Shown: positions 47,605 to 57,102 of the stretch, in pieces
Position numbering within the stretch: position 1 is the first letter of the stretch
Layout of the letters: each line of letters opens with the position of its first letter
Source of the DNA: CAWJFP01 sp963842155
Lineage (GTDB): Bacteria > Pseudomonadota > Alphaproteobacteria > JACZXZ01
DNA: 64,000 nt
NCBI GenBank assembly: GCA_963842155.1
Contig: CAWJFP010000035.1
Coordinates: forward strand, 62,001 to 126,000
Direction of reading: 5' to 3'
Position numbers and translations under genes: made by a program
Notes under the pieces: generated by a model
What the model saw: only the letters and a program-made list of their open reading frames with translations
Database searches by the model: none
What the model was told of the DNA's origin: nothing

Positions 47605-48003
47605 CTAATAGCCGTCCTCGAGCCGCCAGGCGCCCTCGAGATGGCGCGGCAGGCGCCAATGCCGCACCAGCATCACGTCGAAGCGCAGCCGCAAGCCCGC
47701 CAAGCCCGGCTCGCGCAGCAGGAAATGCTCGGCCGCGCGCGCGATGCGCCGCTTCTGCCGGGGTGCCAGCGCCTCGGCGGCGTCCTCGATCCGTCCGCGC
47801 GCCTTGACCTCGACCAGCACCAGGAGCCCGCCGCGCCGCGCCACGATGTCGATCTCGCCCACCGGCGCGCGGTAGCCGCGCGCGAGAATGCGGTAGCCCT
47901 TGAGGCGCAGCACCAGCCGGCAGATCGCCTCGGAGAAGCGGCCGCGGCGATAGGCGCGGCGCTGCCGCTCCCCTCGCGGCGAGGGAGCGGCATCGCGGCT
48001 CAT
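47605..48003 (-). CDS. YraN family protein (UPF0102), endonuclease-like
   Basis: A 132-residue protein with the YraN pattern: GRFSEAICRLVLRLKGYRILARGYRAPVGEIDIVAR, then LVLVEVKARG, which holds the nuclease-like E-x-K. The fold resembles Holliday-junction resolvases, but function is unproven. The ATG overlaps the rsmI stop (ATGA), so the two genes are coupled. Confidence 0.92.
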   Translation of the reverse strand: MSRDAAPSPRGERQRRAYRRGRFSEAICRLVLRLKGYRILARGYRAPVGEIDIVARRGGLLVLVEVKARGRIEDAAEALAPRQKRRIARAAEHFLLREPGLAGLRLRFDVMLVRHWRLPRHLEGAWRLEDGY

Positions 48004-48836
48004 TCCTCGCCGCCGTTCGCCTTGGCGAGCTCGAGCGCGCGCGCATAGACCCGCTTTCGCGGCAGCCCCAGGGCGCCGGTCACGGCGGCGACGGCGTCGC
48101 TCAGGCTGCCTTCGGCCAGCGCCGCCTTGAGCCGCAGATCGAGCTCCTCGCCGGCAACCGCCGCCGCCTGGGGCGAAGGCGGGCCGACCACCACCACGAT
48201 CTCGCCTTTGGGCGGACCGGCGGTCTCGTAGTGAGCGGCGAGCTCGGCGAGGCTGCCGCGCCGCACCTCCTCATAAAGCTTGGTGAGCTCGCGGCAGATG
48301 GCGGCGTCGCGCGGGCCGAGAACCCGCGCCATGTCGGCAAGCGAGGCGGCAAGGCGCGGCGCCGTCTCGAACAGCACCAGCGTGGCCTTGACGGCTGCGA
48401 GCTCGGCGAGCGCGCTTTGCCGTTGCGCCGCCTTGTGCGGCAAAAAGCCGGCGCAGAGGAAGCGGTCGGTCGGCAGGCCAGAGAGGGCGAGTGCGGCGAT
48501 CGCCGCCGAGGGGCCGGGCGCCATGCTGACCGGAATGCCGGCGGCTATCGCGGCCCGGACGAGCTTGTAGCCGGGATCGGAGACGAGCGGCGTGCCCGCG
48601 TCCGAGACCAGCGCCAGGCGCTCGCCCTTCGCGAGAGCTGCGATGAGGCGCGGCCGCGCGCGCTCCGCATTATGCTCGTGATAGGGCGTCATGGGCTTGG
48701 CGATCGCATAGGCGCGCAGCAGGCGCGCCGTCACCCGCGTATCCTCGCAGACGATGCGGTCGACGCCGCGCAGCACCGCGAGCGCGCGCAAGGTGATGTC
48801 GCCGAGATTGCCGATCGGCGTGGCGACGAGATGCAG
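48000..48836 (-). CDS. rsmI: 16S rRNA (cytidine-1402 2'-O) methyltransferase RsmI, start uncertain
   Basis: The SAM-dependent methyltransferase frame runs from the SAM-binding HLVATPIGNLGD, past EDTRVTARLL and SDAGTPLVSDPG, to PKGEIVVVVG, and ends at 48000. The essential ATPIGNLGD lies upstream of the first standard start (TTG 48791), so that start cannot be right. Upstream of it the frame is open to a TAA at 48942-48944 but has no ATG, GTG or TTG; CTG at 48834-48836 is the nearest candidate. Either a non-standard start is used, or a base is missing between an out-of-frame ATG (48921 region) and the frame. It overlaps yraN by ATGA. Confidence 0.85.
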   Translation of the reverse strand: MHLVATPIGNLGDITLRALAVLRGVDRIVCEDTRVTARLLRAYAIAKPMTPYHEHNAERARPRLIAALAKGERLALVSDAGTPLVSDPGYKLVRAAIAAGIPVSMAPGPSAAIAALALSGLPTDRFLCAGFLPHKAAQRQSALAELAAVKATLVLFETAPRLAASLADMARVLGPRDAAICRELTKLYEEVRRGSLAELAAHYETAGPPKGEIVVVVGPPSPQAAAVAGEELDLRLKAALAEGSLSDAVAAVTGALGLPRKRVYARALELAKANGGEE

Positions 48837-49007
48837 CCCGGGGCCAAGCGCGGGTTTTGCGTCCTCCGCGATCGCCGGGCCGTCGATATTGGGGCCTGTG
48901 ATATGCGCAGCGGTGACATCTGCGGGCCGGCGATGTCCGGTTTACTTCGCACCATCGAGCCGTTAGGCTCGCTTTCGCGCTTGCCCGTTGTTCTGGAGCC
49001 CATTGCT

Positions 49008-50480
49008 TTGAGTCGCCTCGCGACCCTCGTTCCGCCCCGGCGTCGCTGGGGCCATGCCGCAGCCATGCTCGCCGGAGCGCTCGCGCTCGGCTTGGCTGCC
49101 TGCGAAGCGCCGAAACTACCGCCCCCGCCGCCGATGGCGCAAGCAGCGCCGCCGGCGCCCGCCAAGCCGCCCATGCCGGCGGTTCCCGTGCCCCCGGTGA
49201 CCGTGCAGCCGGTGACGCCGCAGCCCGGTACGGTCACGCCCGTGCCGCCCGGCGCGACCCCGCCGGCCGCCGCCCCGCCGGGCAATCTCGGCGCGGCGCC
49301 CCCTTCGACCAACGCGGGAGGCAAGCCGCAGGTCAAGGTGGCGATCCTGTTGCCCTTGAGCGGGCCCAACGCCGCGATCGGCCACGCCTTGCTCAACGCC
49401 GCCCAGATGGCGCTCTACGACATCGGCGACGACAGCTTCGTCCTCCTGCCGCGCGACACAGAGGAGACGCCCGATGGCGCCGCCGGCGCCGCGCGCAGCG
49501 CGCTCGAGGGCGGCGCGAGGCTCGTCCTGGGTCCCCTCTTCTCGGCTTCGATCAGCCCGGTCGCGACGCTCGCGCAGGCCGCGGGCGTAAATGTGGTCGC
49601 GTTTTCGAACGATGCGCGGGCGGGCGGTCCGGGCGTCTACATCATGGGCTTCTTGCCGGGCACCCAGGTCGAGCGCGTGGTGAGCTTCGCCCATGGCAAA
49701 GGCCTCACGCGCTTCGCCGCATTGCTGCCCGACAATGCCTATGGCCAGACGGTGGGCGACCAGCTGCATCAATCTGTGCAGGCCGCGGGCGGCGAGATCG
49801 TCGATGTCGAGACCTACGACGCGGTCGGCAAGGACGCCACCAACGCCGTGCGCCAGCTCGCGCATTACGATGCGCATCGCGCGGCGATCGACGCTCAGAT
49901 CAAGCTCCTCCGGGACAAGAAGGACGCGGCATCGAAACAGGCGCTGCAGAAGCTGGAGGCGGACGAGGCGGCCGCGCCATTGCCTTTCGACGCGGTGATG
50001 CTGCCGGACGGCGGCGAGCGGCTGCTCGCGATCGCGCCGCTCTTGCCCTATTACGACATCGATACCTCGCGCGTGAAGCTTCTCGGCAGCGGGCAATGGG
50101 ACGATCCGCGTCTCGGCAAGGAGCCGGCGCTGGTCGGCGGCTGGTACGCCGCCGCCGATCCGCAAACCCGGGCCGATTTCGAGCAGCGCTATGCGACGCT
50201 TTACGGGGCCAGGCCGCCGCTCGTCGCCACCATCGCCTATGACGCGACGGCCTTGGCGGCGACGCTCGCCCGCGCGCCGAACGGGGCCGACTTCGGCGCC
50301 CAGGCGCTCACCAATCCGAACGGCTTCTCGGGCCTCACCGGCATTTTCCGCTTCCGCGGCGACGGGCTCGTCGAGCGCAACCTCGCCATCCTCGAGGTGA
50401 CGTCCGACGGCGCCAAGGTGATCGATCCGGCCCCGGCGAGCTTCCAGACCGCCGCCGCGCCGCCGGCGCTAACGAATTAG
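49008..50480 (+). CDS. LppC-type penicillin-binding protein activator lipoprotein
   Basis: A 490-residue lipoprotein with a lipobox (GLAACEAP), a long Pro/Ala/Val-rich linker and a periplasmic-binding-like domain (VKVAILLPLSGPNAAIGHALLNAAQMAL, later LLPDNAYGQTVG and LLGSGQWDD). LpoA/LppC proteins activate peptidoglycan synthases or bind ligands. TTG 49008 with GGAG 9 bases upstream gives a normal signal peptide; ATG 48933 or 48903 are alternatives. It is divergent from rsmI-yraN-gshB, a common alphaproteobacterial arrangement. Confidence 0.9.
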   Translation: MSRLATLVPPRRRWGHAAAMLAGALALGLAACEAPKLPPPPPMAQAAPPAPAKPPMPAVPVPPVTVQPVTPQPGTVTPVPPGATPPAAAPPGNLGAAPPSTNAGGKPQVKVAILLPLSGPNAAIGHALLNAAQMALYDIGDDSFVLLPRDTEETPDGAAGAARSALEGGARLVLGPLFSASISPVATLAQAAGVNVVAFSNDARAGGPGVYIMGFLPGTQVERVVSFAHGKGLTRFAALLPDNAYGQTVGDQLHQSVQAAGGEIVDVETYDAVGKDATNAVRQLAHYDAHRAAIDAQIKLLRDKKDAASKQALQKLEADEAAAPLPFDAVMLPDGGERLLAIAPLLPYYDIDTSRVKLLGSGQWDDPRLGKEPALVGGWYAAADPQTRADFEQRYATLYGARPPLVATIAYDATALAATLARAPNGADFGAQALTNPNGFSGLTGIFRFRGDGLVERNLAILEVTSDGAKVIDPAPASFQTAAAPPALTN

Positions 50481-50537
50481 GCAAACGCGGCGCGCGGCGT
50501 CGTCCTTCGATTTTCGTTGCCCCATCTCCTTCTTGCC

Positions 50538-50591
50538 ATGCCGGCGAGAGCCGGTATCCATCGCGGAATGGGTCCCGGCTTTCGCCGGGAC
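50538..50591. repeat. Double-hairpin palindromic repeat (copy A)
   Basis: Hairpin CCGGC-GAGA-GCCGG (50541-50554) followed by GTCCCGGC-TTTC-GCCGGGAC (50572-50591). It lies between lppC and hemW, which are convergent, so it may also terminate both. Same layout as copy B at 54562. Confidence 0.8.
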
Positions 50592-50641
50592 GGGAGACGT
50601 GGGGATTGGACGAAGGCCCGTCGCAGCCTGGCGTCGGCCCT

Positions 50642-51856
50642 TTAAGCCAAGAGCGCCGCGAGCACCGCGTTGAGGCGCGCTCGGCCGGCCGCCGTGGCGC
50701 GCAAGCCACGCGCATCGAGCGCCAGAAAGCCGCCCTCGATCAGCCGCTCCAGGCGCGCGCGCTCGAGCAGAGCTTCCGGCTCGGCCTCGGCCTCGGCGCG
50801 AAAGCGCGCGCGCGCGACACCCTCGGCGAGGCGCAAGCCCATCAGCAGCAACTCCTCCAGCCGCGCCTCGCGCGAGAGCTCGGCGCATGTCCGCGTGGCG
50901 TGGCCCGCGCGCTCGACCTCGGCGAGCCAGGGCTCGGGCGCGCGATGCTGGCGGGTGGCGAGCTTGCGGCCCGCGAGGGTGAGCCTGCCATGGGCGCCGG
51001 GGCCGACGCCGACATAGTCGCCATAGCGCCAATAGGTCAGGTTGTGGCGCGATTCGGCGCCGCGCCGCGCATGGTTCGAGATCTCGTAGGCCGGCATCCC
51101 CGCCGCCTCGAGCAACTCTTGCGTCGCCGCGTAGAGAGCCGCCGTCGTCTCTTCCCCGGGCATGGCGAAATCGCCACGCGCCCGGGCCTGCTCGAAAGCG
51201 GTCCCGAGCTCGATGGTGAGCTGATAGAGCGAGAGATGATCGGCGGCGAAGGCGAGCGCGCGGCCGAGTTCCTCGCGCCAGGCCGCTTCCGTCTGGCCCG
51301 GCCGCGCATAGATGAGATCGAAGCTTACACGCGGGAAAATCCGGCGCGCCAGGCCCAGGGCCGCGAGCGCGTCGGCGGCGGAATGGCGCCGCCCGAGGAA
51401 GCGCAGCGACGCATCGTCGAGCGCCTGGACGCCGAGCGAGACGCGATTGACGCCGGCCTCGCGATAGGCGGCGAGCCGGCCGGCCTCGACCGAGGTCGGA
51501 TTGGCCTCCAGCGTGATCTCGATATCCTCCGCGAGGCGCCAATGCCCGGCGAGCCGCTCGATGACGGCGGCGACGGTGGCGGGCGCCATGAGCGAGGGCG
51601 TGCCGCCGCCGAAGAAGAGGCTGGTGACCCTCCTGCCGCCCGTCATCGTGCCGTAGTGATCGAGCTCGGCGAGCAGCGCCTTGCGCCAGCGCGCCTCGTC
51701 GATCGCCTCGCGCACATGGCTGTTGAAGTCGCAATAGGGGCATTTCGAGAGGCAGAAGGGCCAATGGACATAGACCGCGAAGCCAGGATCTCCCGCCGCT
51801 TCGGGCGCGGGAACGGGCCGCTCCGTCTCTTGCACCGATGCGCGCGCGCGCGTCAT
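50642..51856 (-). CDS. hemW: Radical-SAM haem chaperone HemW
   Basis: A 404-residue radical-SAM protein. The cluster motif is CLSKCPYC, followed by FFGGGTPSL and EANPTSVE, which are typical of the HemN/HemW family. Lack of the HemN-specific extra Cys pattern and the position after rdgB indicate HemW, a haem chaperone for respiratory enzymes, rather than coproporphyrinogen dehydrogenase. The ATG overlaps the rdgB stop (ATGA). It is the last gene of rph-rdgB-hemW. Confidence 0.93.
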   Translation of the reverse strand: MTRARASVQETERPVPAPEAAGDPGFAVYVHWPFCLSKCPYCDFNSHVREAIDEARWRKALLAELDHYGTMTGGRRVTSLFFGGGTPSLMAPATVAAVIERLAGHWRLAEDIEITLEANPTSVEAGRLAAYREAGVNRVSLGVQALDDASLRFLGRRHSAADALAALGLARRIFPRVSFDLIYARPGQTEAAWREELGRALAFAADHLSLYQLTIELGTAFEQARARGDFAMPGEETTAALYAATQELLEAAGMPAYEISNHARRGAESRHNLTYWRYGDYVGVGPGAHGRLTLAGRKLATRQHRAPEPWLAEVERAGHATRTCAELSREARLEELLLMGLRLAEGVARARFRAEAEAEPEALLERARLERLIEGGFLALDARGLRATAAGRARLNAVLAALLA

Positions 51857-52458
51857 CCACGGCCTTCGAAGCAGGCGGCGATGAGCTTGCGGAAAGCGTC
51901 GGCGCGGTGGCTGATGGCATGCTTCGCGGCAGGCTCCATCTCGCCATAGGTGATGCTGTAGCCGTTGGGCTGGAAGATGGGGTCGTAGCCGAAGCCCTTG
52001 TCGCCGCGCGGGGGGAAGACGAGCGTGCCCTCGGCGCGGCCCTCGAAGCTCTCGACATGGCCGTCGGGCCAGGCGAGGCTCAAGACGGCGACGAAAGTGG
52101 CGCTGCGGTCCTTCTTGCGCCCGAGTTCGCGATGCACCCGCGCCATCGCGGCGCCGAAGTCGCGCTTGGCGCCCGCCCAGCGCGCCGAGCGTATGCCGGG
52201 GGCACCGTCCAACGCCGCCACCACGAGCCCGGAATCGTCGGCCAGCGCCGGCCGCCCCGCGGCTTTCGCGGCGGCGAGCGCCTTGAGCTCGGCGTTGGCG
52301 GCGAAGCTCTTGCCCGTCTCCTTGGGCTCGGGCAGCCCGAGCTCGGCCGCCGAAGTGACAGCCACGTCGTAGGGCGCGAGCAGCTCCGCGATCTCGCGCA
52401 CCTTGCCGGGATTATGGCTGGCGACGACGAGTCCAGCCTCGGCGAATTGCCTGGCCAT
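51853..52458 (-). CDS. rdgB: XTP/dITP diphosphatase RdgB
   Basis: A 201-residue Ham1-like enzyme that hydrolyses dITP, XTP and ITP to keep them out of nucleic acids. SHNPGKVREI is the N-terminal nucleotide-binding signature, ADDSGLVV carries the metal-binding Asp, and GFGYDPIF and SHRADAFRKL are conserved. It starts 3 bases after the rph stop and overlaps hemW by ATGA, so the three genes form an operon. Confidence 0.96.
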   Translation of the reverse strand: MARQFAEAGLVVASHNPGKVREIAELLAPYDVAVTSAAELGLPEPKETGKSFAANAELKALAAAKAAGRPALADDSGLVVAALDGAPGIRSARWAGAKRDFGAAMARVHRELGRKKDRSATFVAVLSLAWPDGHVESFEGRAEGTLVFPPRGDKGFGYDPIFQPNGYSITYGEMEPAAKHAISHRADAFRKLIAACFEGRG

Positions 52459-52461
52459 GAT

Positions 52462-53181
52462 CTATCCGAGGCCGAGGGCGCGGCGTTGGATGGCCGCGAG
52501 CTGGGCGACGCCGTCCTCCGCGAGGTCGAGCAGCGCCAAGAAGGCCTCGCGCGCGAAAGGCGTCTTCTCCGCCGTGCCCTGCACCTCGACGATGGCGCCC
52601 TTCGCGGTGAGGACGAAATTCGCGTCCGCCTCGGCCGTGCTATCCTCGTCGTAATCGAGGTCGAGCACCGGGGCGCCCTTGAAAATGCCGCAGGAGACGG
52701 CGGCCACCTGGTCCGAGAGCGGCAGCTTGTCGAGCAGGCGGATCTTGACGAGATGCTGGAAGGCGAAATGGAGGGCCACATAAGCGCCGGTGACGGCGGC
52801 GGTGCGCGTGCCGCCGTCGGCCTGCAGCACGTCGCAATCGAGCTTGATCGAGCGCTCGCCGAAGCCCTTGAGGTCGGTGACGGCGCGGAGCGCGCGGCCG
52901 ATGAGGCGCTGGATCTCCTGGGTGCGGCCGGTCTGCCGCCCGCGCGCCGCCTCGCGGTCGGAGCGCGTGCCGGTCGAGCGCGGCAGCATGCCGTATTCCG
53001 CCGTGACCCAGCCCGTGCCGCTGTTGCGCAAATGCGGCGGCACGCGCTCCTCGATCGACGCCGTGCACAGCACATGGGTGTCGCCGAAGCGGGCCAGGCA
53101 GGAGCCCTCGGCATATTTGCTGAAGCCGGGCTCGAGGCTGACGGGGCGGAGCTCGTTGGCGGCGCGGCCTGACGGTCTCAT
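52462..53181 (-). CDS. rph: Ribonuclease PH
   Basis: A 239-residue phosphorolytic 3'-5' exoribonuclease that trims tRNA precursors. The start RPSGRAANELRPVSLEPGF, then SCLARFGDTHVLCTASIEE, LDCDVLQADGGTRTA and YDEDSTAEADANFVL (with the metal-binding acidic residues) all match the family. It heads rph-rdgB-hemW. In related genomes the divergent neighbour is hrcA; here the two cyclase genes lie between. Confidence 0.96.
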   Translation of the reverse strand: MRPSGRAANELRPVSLEPGFSKYAEGSCLARFGDTHVLCTASIEERVPPHLRNSGTGWVTAEYGMLPRSTGTRSDREAARGRQTGRTQEIQRLIGRALRAVTDLKGFGERSIKLDCDVLQADGGTRTAAVTGAYVALHFAFQHLVKIRLLDKLPLSDQVAAVSCGIFKGAPVLDLDYDEDSTAEADANFVLTAKGAIVEVQGTAEKTPFAREAFLALLDLAEDGVAQLAAIQRRALGLG

Positions 53182-53333
53182 CTCTCACTCGCGATATTGC
53201 CGGGGAAGGCCTTAGGGTAGGGGGGCCCCCTCGCGATGGTCAAGGCCGGCGTTGCCTATCGCTCCGCCGTTGAAAGGGAGGGAGCGTCAAGACGCAAAGC
53301 GGCTTGAGGGTGGGGTGGATGCCCAAGACAAGC

Positions 53334-55146
53334 TCACCCCTCCGGCACCCCGGCCTTGCGCATGCCATCGTAGATACGCTCGCGTTGCGCCAGATAGGTC
53401 GGATTGTCGGTTGCCGCGCCGAGGCGGTAGCGGCGAATGGTGAAGCTGGGATCGAGGGCCAGCCCCGCCATTGCCGCGGCCCGCGCCTCCTCGGGACGAC
53501 CCAATTGTGCCAGGGCGGCCGCGAGATAGAAATGTGCGTTGGGCCAGTTTCGGTTTGTTTCGACGGCACGACGCAATCGCACGACAGCTTCTTCGTCTCT
53601 GCTCAGCAAGAGTTTGGCGAGTCCCGCGATTCCCATCCAGACATACACATTCGTGTCGCGAGGCGAGAGGCGCAGCGCCTCGCTGACATGAGCCTCGGTT
53701 TCCTCGCCGCGACCGGTAATTAGCTTGGCGAGACCGATTTGTGCGTGAGCGGTAGCCAAATTTGGATCCAGCGCCAACGCCCGCTCGCACTCGGCAATGC
53801 CTTGGGCCGCCCGGTTGGTAAAGTTTTGGACTCTGCCCAACAATAAATGCGCCTGGGCATCGTTCGGTGCCAGGGACAAGGCCTTGGTCAACGCGGCTTC
53901 GGCCGACGCGAAGCGAGCGGCAGGGTCGTCGGTCATAAAGCTTGTGGTCATACCAGCGTCGACCTGTGCCGTACCAACCAACGCCTCGATATTGCCGGGA
54001 TCGAGCACCAGTGCGCGCTCGAAGAAACCGCGCGCTTGCTCCAGATACGCGGGAGTGCTTCCCTTGTTCAGGCAAGCCATACCCTGGAAATAAAGGTCCA
54101 TTGCATCGGGATACGGTTTTCGTTCCGAGCGTCGCGCTTCGGCGACCATGAGCTGCACGCCGAGCTGATTGGCGAGCCGAGCGACGATCTCGTCCTGCAT
54201 ATCGAACAGGTCCGCCACCGGTTTGTCGAAGCGCTCGGCCCACAGATGATTGCCGGTTTCGGCGTCGATCAGCTGGACATTCACGCGGAGCCGGTTGGCG
54301 CCGCGCTGCACCGAGCCTTCGAGCACATAGCGCACGCCGAGCTCGCGCCCGATCTGCTTCACGTCGATCGGCTTTCCCTTGAAGGTGAACGCCGTATTGC
54401 GGGCTATGACGAAGCTGCCGCTGATGCGCGAGAGATCGGTCGTCAGGCTCTCGGTCACGCCATCGACGAAATAGTCCTGTTCCGGGTCGCCGCCCAGATT
54501 GGCGAAGGGGAGCACGACGATCGAGAGACGGGGCGGTGGAGCCGATTGCGCCATCTGCGTCATACCGGCGAATGCCGGTATCCGTATCTGCCGTGGGTCC
54601 GGGCTTTGGCCGGGACGTGCCGGTAGTTAAATCAATCGCATAGGCCCGTACCGGCCGCGCGATATTCTTGAGGCTCTGCTCGCCGAGATCGATGAATTCA
54701 ACCGCGATCTTGTCGCGCACCTGTTCATAGGCCGCATTCGACAGGCAAATGCCGCCGGGCTCGGCGATGCCTTCGAGCCGCGCCGCAATGTTGACGCCAT
54801 CGCCCATCAGATCGCCGTCGCCCTCGACGATCACATCGCCCAGATGAATGCCGATACGAAAATCGATACGCCGGTCGGCGGCTAGGCCGGCATTGCGCTC
54901 GACCATGCCGCGCTGAATCTCGACGGCGCAGCGCGCGGCATCGACGACGCTGGCGAACTCGATCAGAATTCCGTCACCTGTGGTCTTGACGATGCGGCCG
55001 CGGTTGGCGGCGACGTTGGGATCGGTCAGCTCGGACCGGACCGCGCGGATGCCAGCGACGGTGCCTTCCTCGTCCGCGCCCACGAGTCGGCTATAGCCGG
55101 CCACATCGGCCGCCAGGATGGCGGCGAGCTTCCGCGCGGCGCTCAT
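53334..55146 (-). pseudogene. Adenylate/guanylate cyclase-TPR protein, frameshifted at a repeat
   Basis: First of two tandem paralogues. The N-terminal frame from ATG 55146 encodes an intact class III cyclase domain (LAADVAGYSRL, TGDGILIEF, GIHLGDVIVEGD, GDGVNIAARL). The second frame, from about 54563, encodes PRLSIVVLPFANLGGDPEQDYF and a TPR region ending AGVPEG. The two frames meet in a linker occupied by a double-hairpin repeat (54562-54616) whose length shifts the frame. Either the gene is inactive, or it makes a cyclase domain plus a separate TPR protein that could start at ATG 54563 supplied by the repeat. The ATG overlaps the stop of the paralogue behind it by ATGA. Confidence 0.75.
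54562..54616. repeat. Double-hairpin palindromic repeat (copy B) inside a cyclase gene
   Basis: ATACCGGC-GAAT-GCCGGTAT (54562-54581) followed by GTCCGGGC-TTTG-GCCGGGAC (54597-54616). Same two-hairpin design and spacing as copy A at 50538. It sits in the linker between the cyclase and TPR domains and coincides with the frameshift. Confidence 0.8.
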
Positions 55147-56988
55147 CCCTCCGGCACCCCGGCCTTGCGCATGCCGTCATAGATGCGCTCGCGCCGCGCA
55201 AGATAGGTCGGATTGTCGGTCGCTGCACCGAGGCGGTAACGGCGAATGGTGAAGGCCGGATCGAGCGCCAAGCCCCACCTGCGCGGCGGCCCGCGCTTCG
55301 TCGAGCCGGCCGAGCAGCGCGAGCGCGGCGGCGAGACGAAATGCGCGAGCGGATAAGTTTCGGTTGAACTCGATGACCGCGACGCAACCGGCGACCGCCT
55401 CCTCGTCGGCACCAATCTGCAGTTTGGCGAAGCCCGCGCACGTCAGCCAGTAGATGGACGAACATTATCGCGAGGACTGAGGCGGAGCGCCTCTTGGATA
55501 TGAGCCTCGGTTTCCTCGCCGCGACCGATGAGATATTTGGCGACACCGATTTGTCCGTGAGCGGCAGCCAAATTTCGATCCAGCGCCAAGGCCCGCTCGC
55601 ATTCGGCAATGCCCTGTGTCACGCGGTTGGTGAAGATTTGGACGAAACCCAACAGGTAATGCGCCATGGCATGATTCGGCACCAGCGACAGCACCTTGGT
55701 CGAGCCGCTTCGGCCGCCGCGAGGCGGGCGGCCCGGTCGTCGGTCATAAAGTTGGCGGCACTCAATGCATCGACAAACGCCATGCCGACCAGCGCCTCGA
55801 TATTGCCGGGATCGAGCGCCAATGGCGCGCTCGAAAAAGCCGCGCGCTTGCGCCATATATTCGGGGGACATGCCCTTGTTCGTGCTCGCCATTCCCTGGA
55901 AATAGAGGTCCATCGAATCGGGATGCGGCACCCGTTCCGCGCGCCGCGCCTCGGCCGCGACCAACTCCGTGCCCAGCTGATTGGCAAGACGCGCGACGAT
56001 CTCGTCCTGCATGTCGAAGAGATCGGCCAAGGGCTTGTCGAAGCGCTCGGCCCAGAGATGATTGCCGGTTTCGGCGTCGATCAACTGCACATTCACGCGC
56101 AGGCGGTTGCCGCCGCGCTGCACCGAGCCTTCGAGCACGTAGCGCACGCCGAGCTCGCGGCCGATCTGCTTCAAATCGACGTGCTTTCCCTTGTAGGTGA
56201 AAGCCGTGTTGCGACCGATGACGAAGGACCCGCTGATGCGCGACAAGATCGGTGGTCAGGCTCTCGGTCACGCCGTCGACGAAATAGTCCTGCTCCGGAT
56301 CGCCGCCCAGATTGGCGAAGGGGAGGACGACGATCGAGAGACGCGGTATCGGCGCCGCAACGCTCGCGCCTTGACTTGGCGTCAAGCCGGCGATCGATGC
56401 CGGTCGCGGGCGCCGACCCGGAATTGACGGGCCTTCGCCGGGGAGCGGGATCGCGATTGGACGACCGCATAGACGTGCACCGGCCGCGCGATGTTCTTGA
56501 GGCTTTGCTCGCCTAGATCGGCGAACTCGACCGCGACCTTGCCGCGAACCTGATCGTAGGCGGAGGACGAGATGCAGATGCCGCCCGGCTCGGCGATGCC
56601 TTCCAAGTCGCGCGGCGATATTGACGCCGTCGCCGAGGATGTCGTCGCCCTCGACCAGCACGTCGCCGAGGTTGATCCCGATGCGGAACAGCATGCACCG
56701 GTCCGGCGCTACGCCCTCGTTGCGCTCCTCCATCGCCGCCTGCACGGCGACCGCGCATTCGACCGCATCGACCACCGAGGGAAACTCGATCAGCACGCCG
56801 TCGCCCGTGGTCTTGACGATGCGGCCACCATGCTTCGCCACCAGCGCGTCCGCCACGACGCGGCGCTCGCGCAGCGTGCGGGCGGTGCCCGCCTCGTCGA
56901 GCCCCATCAGGCGCGAATAGCCGGCCACGTCGGCGGCCAATATCGCCGCCAGCCTGCGCTCGACCCGATCCGGCCGCTCCCCCGCCAT
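55143..56988 (-). pseudogene. Adenylate/guanylate cyclase-TPR paralogue, multiply frameshifted
   Basis: Second tandem paralogue. The N-terminal frame from ATG 56988 has the cyclase start (LAADVAGYSRLMG, TGDGVLIEF, GINLGDVLVEGD). After NIAARL an extra G shifts the frame (about 56605), and MEGIAEPGGICISS continues in another frame. Further one-base changes are visible near 56460, 56246 (extra G before SRISGSF), 55830 (extra A), 55700 (missing base) and 55440, before the end AGVPEG. At least six lesions make this a decayed gene. Homology to the gene at 53334 runs along its whole length. Confidence 0.88.
56381..56450. repeat. Diverged palindromic repeat (copy D) in the second cyclase paralogue
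   Basis: GTCA-AG-CCGGC-GATCGAT-GCCGG (56381-56403) followed after about 30 bases by GACGGGCCTTCGCCGGGG. This resembles the two-hairpin repeat at 54562 and lies at the same linker position of the paralogous gene, in a more degraded form. Confidence 0.5.
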
Positions 56989-57074
56989 GGCGCGAAACCT
57001 CTTTGGCCCGTATCTTTATAGAATAAATCGAGCGGTGCGCCACGCGCCTTCCCCAGCCCGCCCACCGTGCGCGG

Positions 57075-57102
57075 TTGACGCTGCGCGCCGGCTCTCTATA
57101 TT
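57075..57102 (+). promoter_or_regulatory. Putative promoter of hrcA-grpE
   Basis: TTGACG at 57075-57080 and TATATT at 57097-57102 with a 16-base spacer, about 104 bases upstream of the hrcA start. It fits a housekeeping-type promoter. The C-rich -10 surroundings (CTCTATAT) would also suit a heat-shock sigma factor. No CIRCE dyad was found nearby. Confidence 0.55.
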
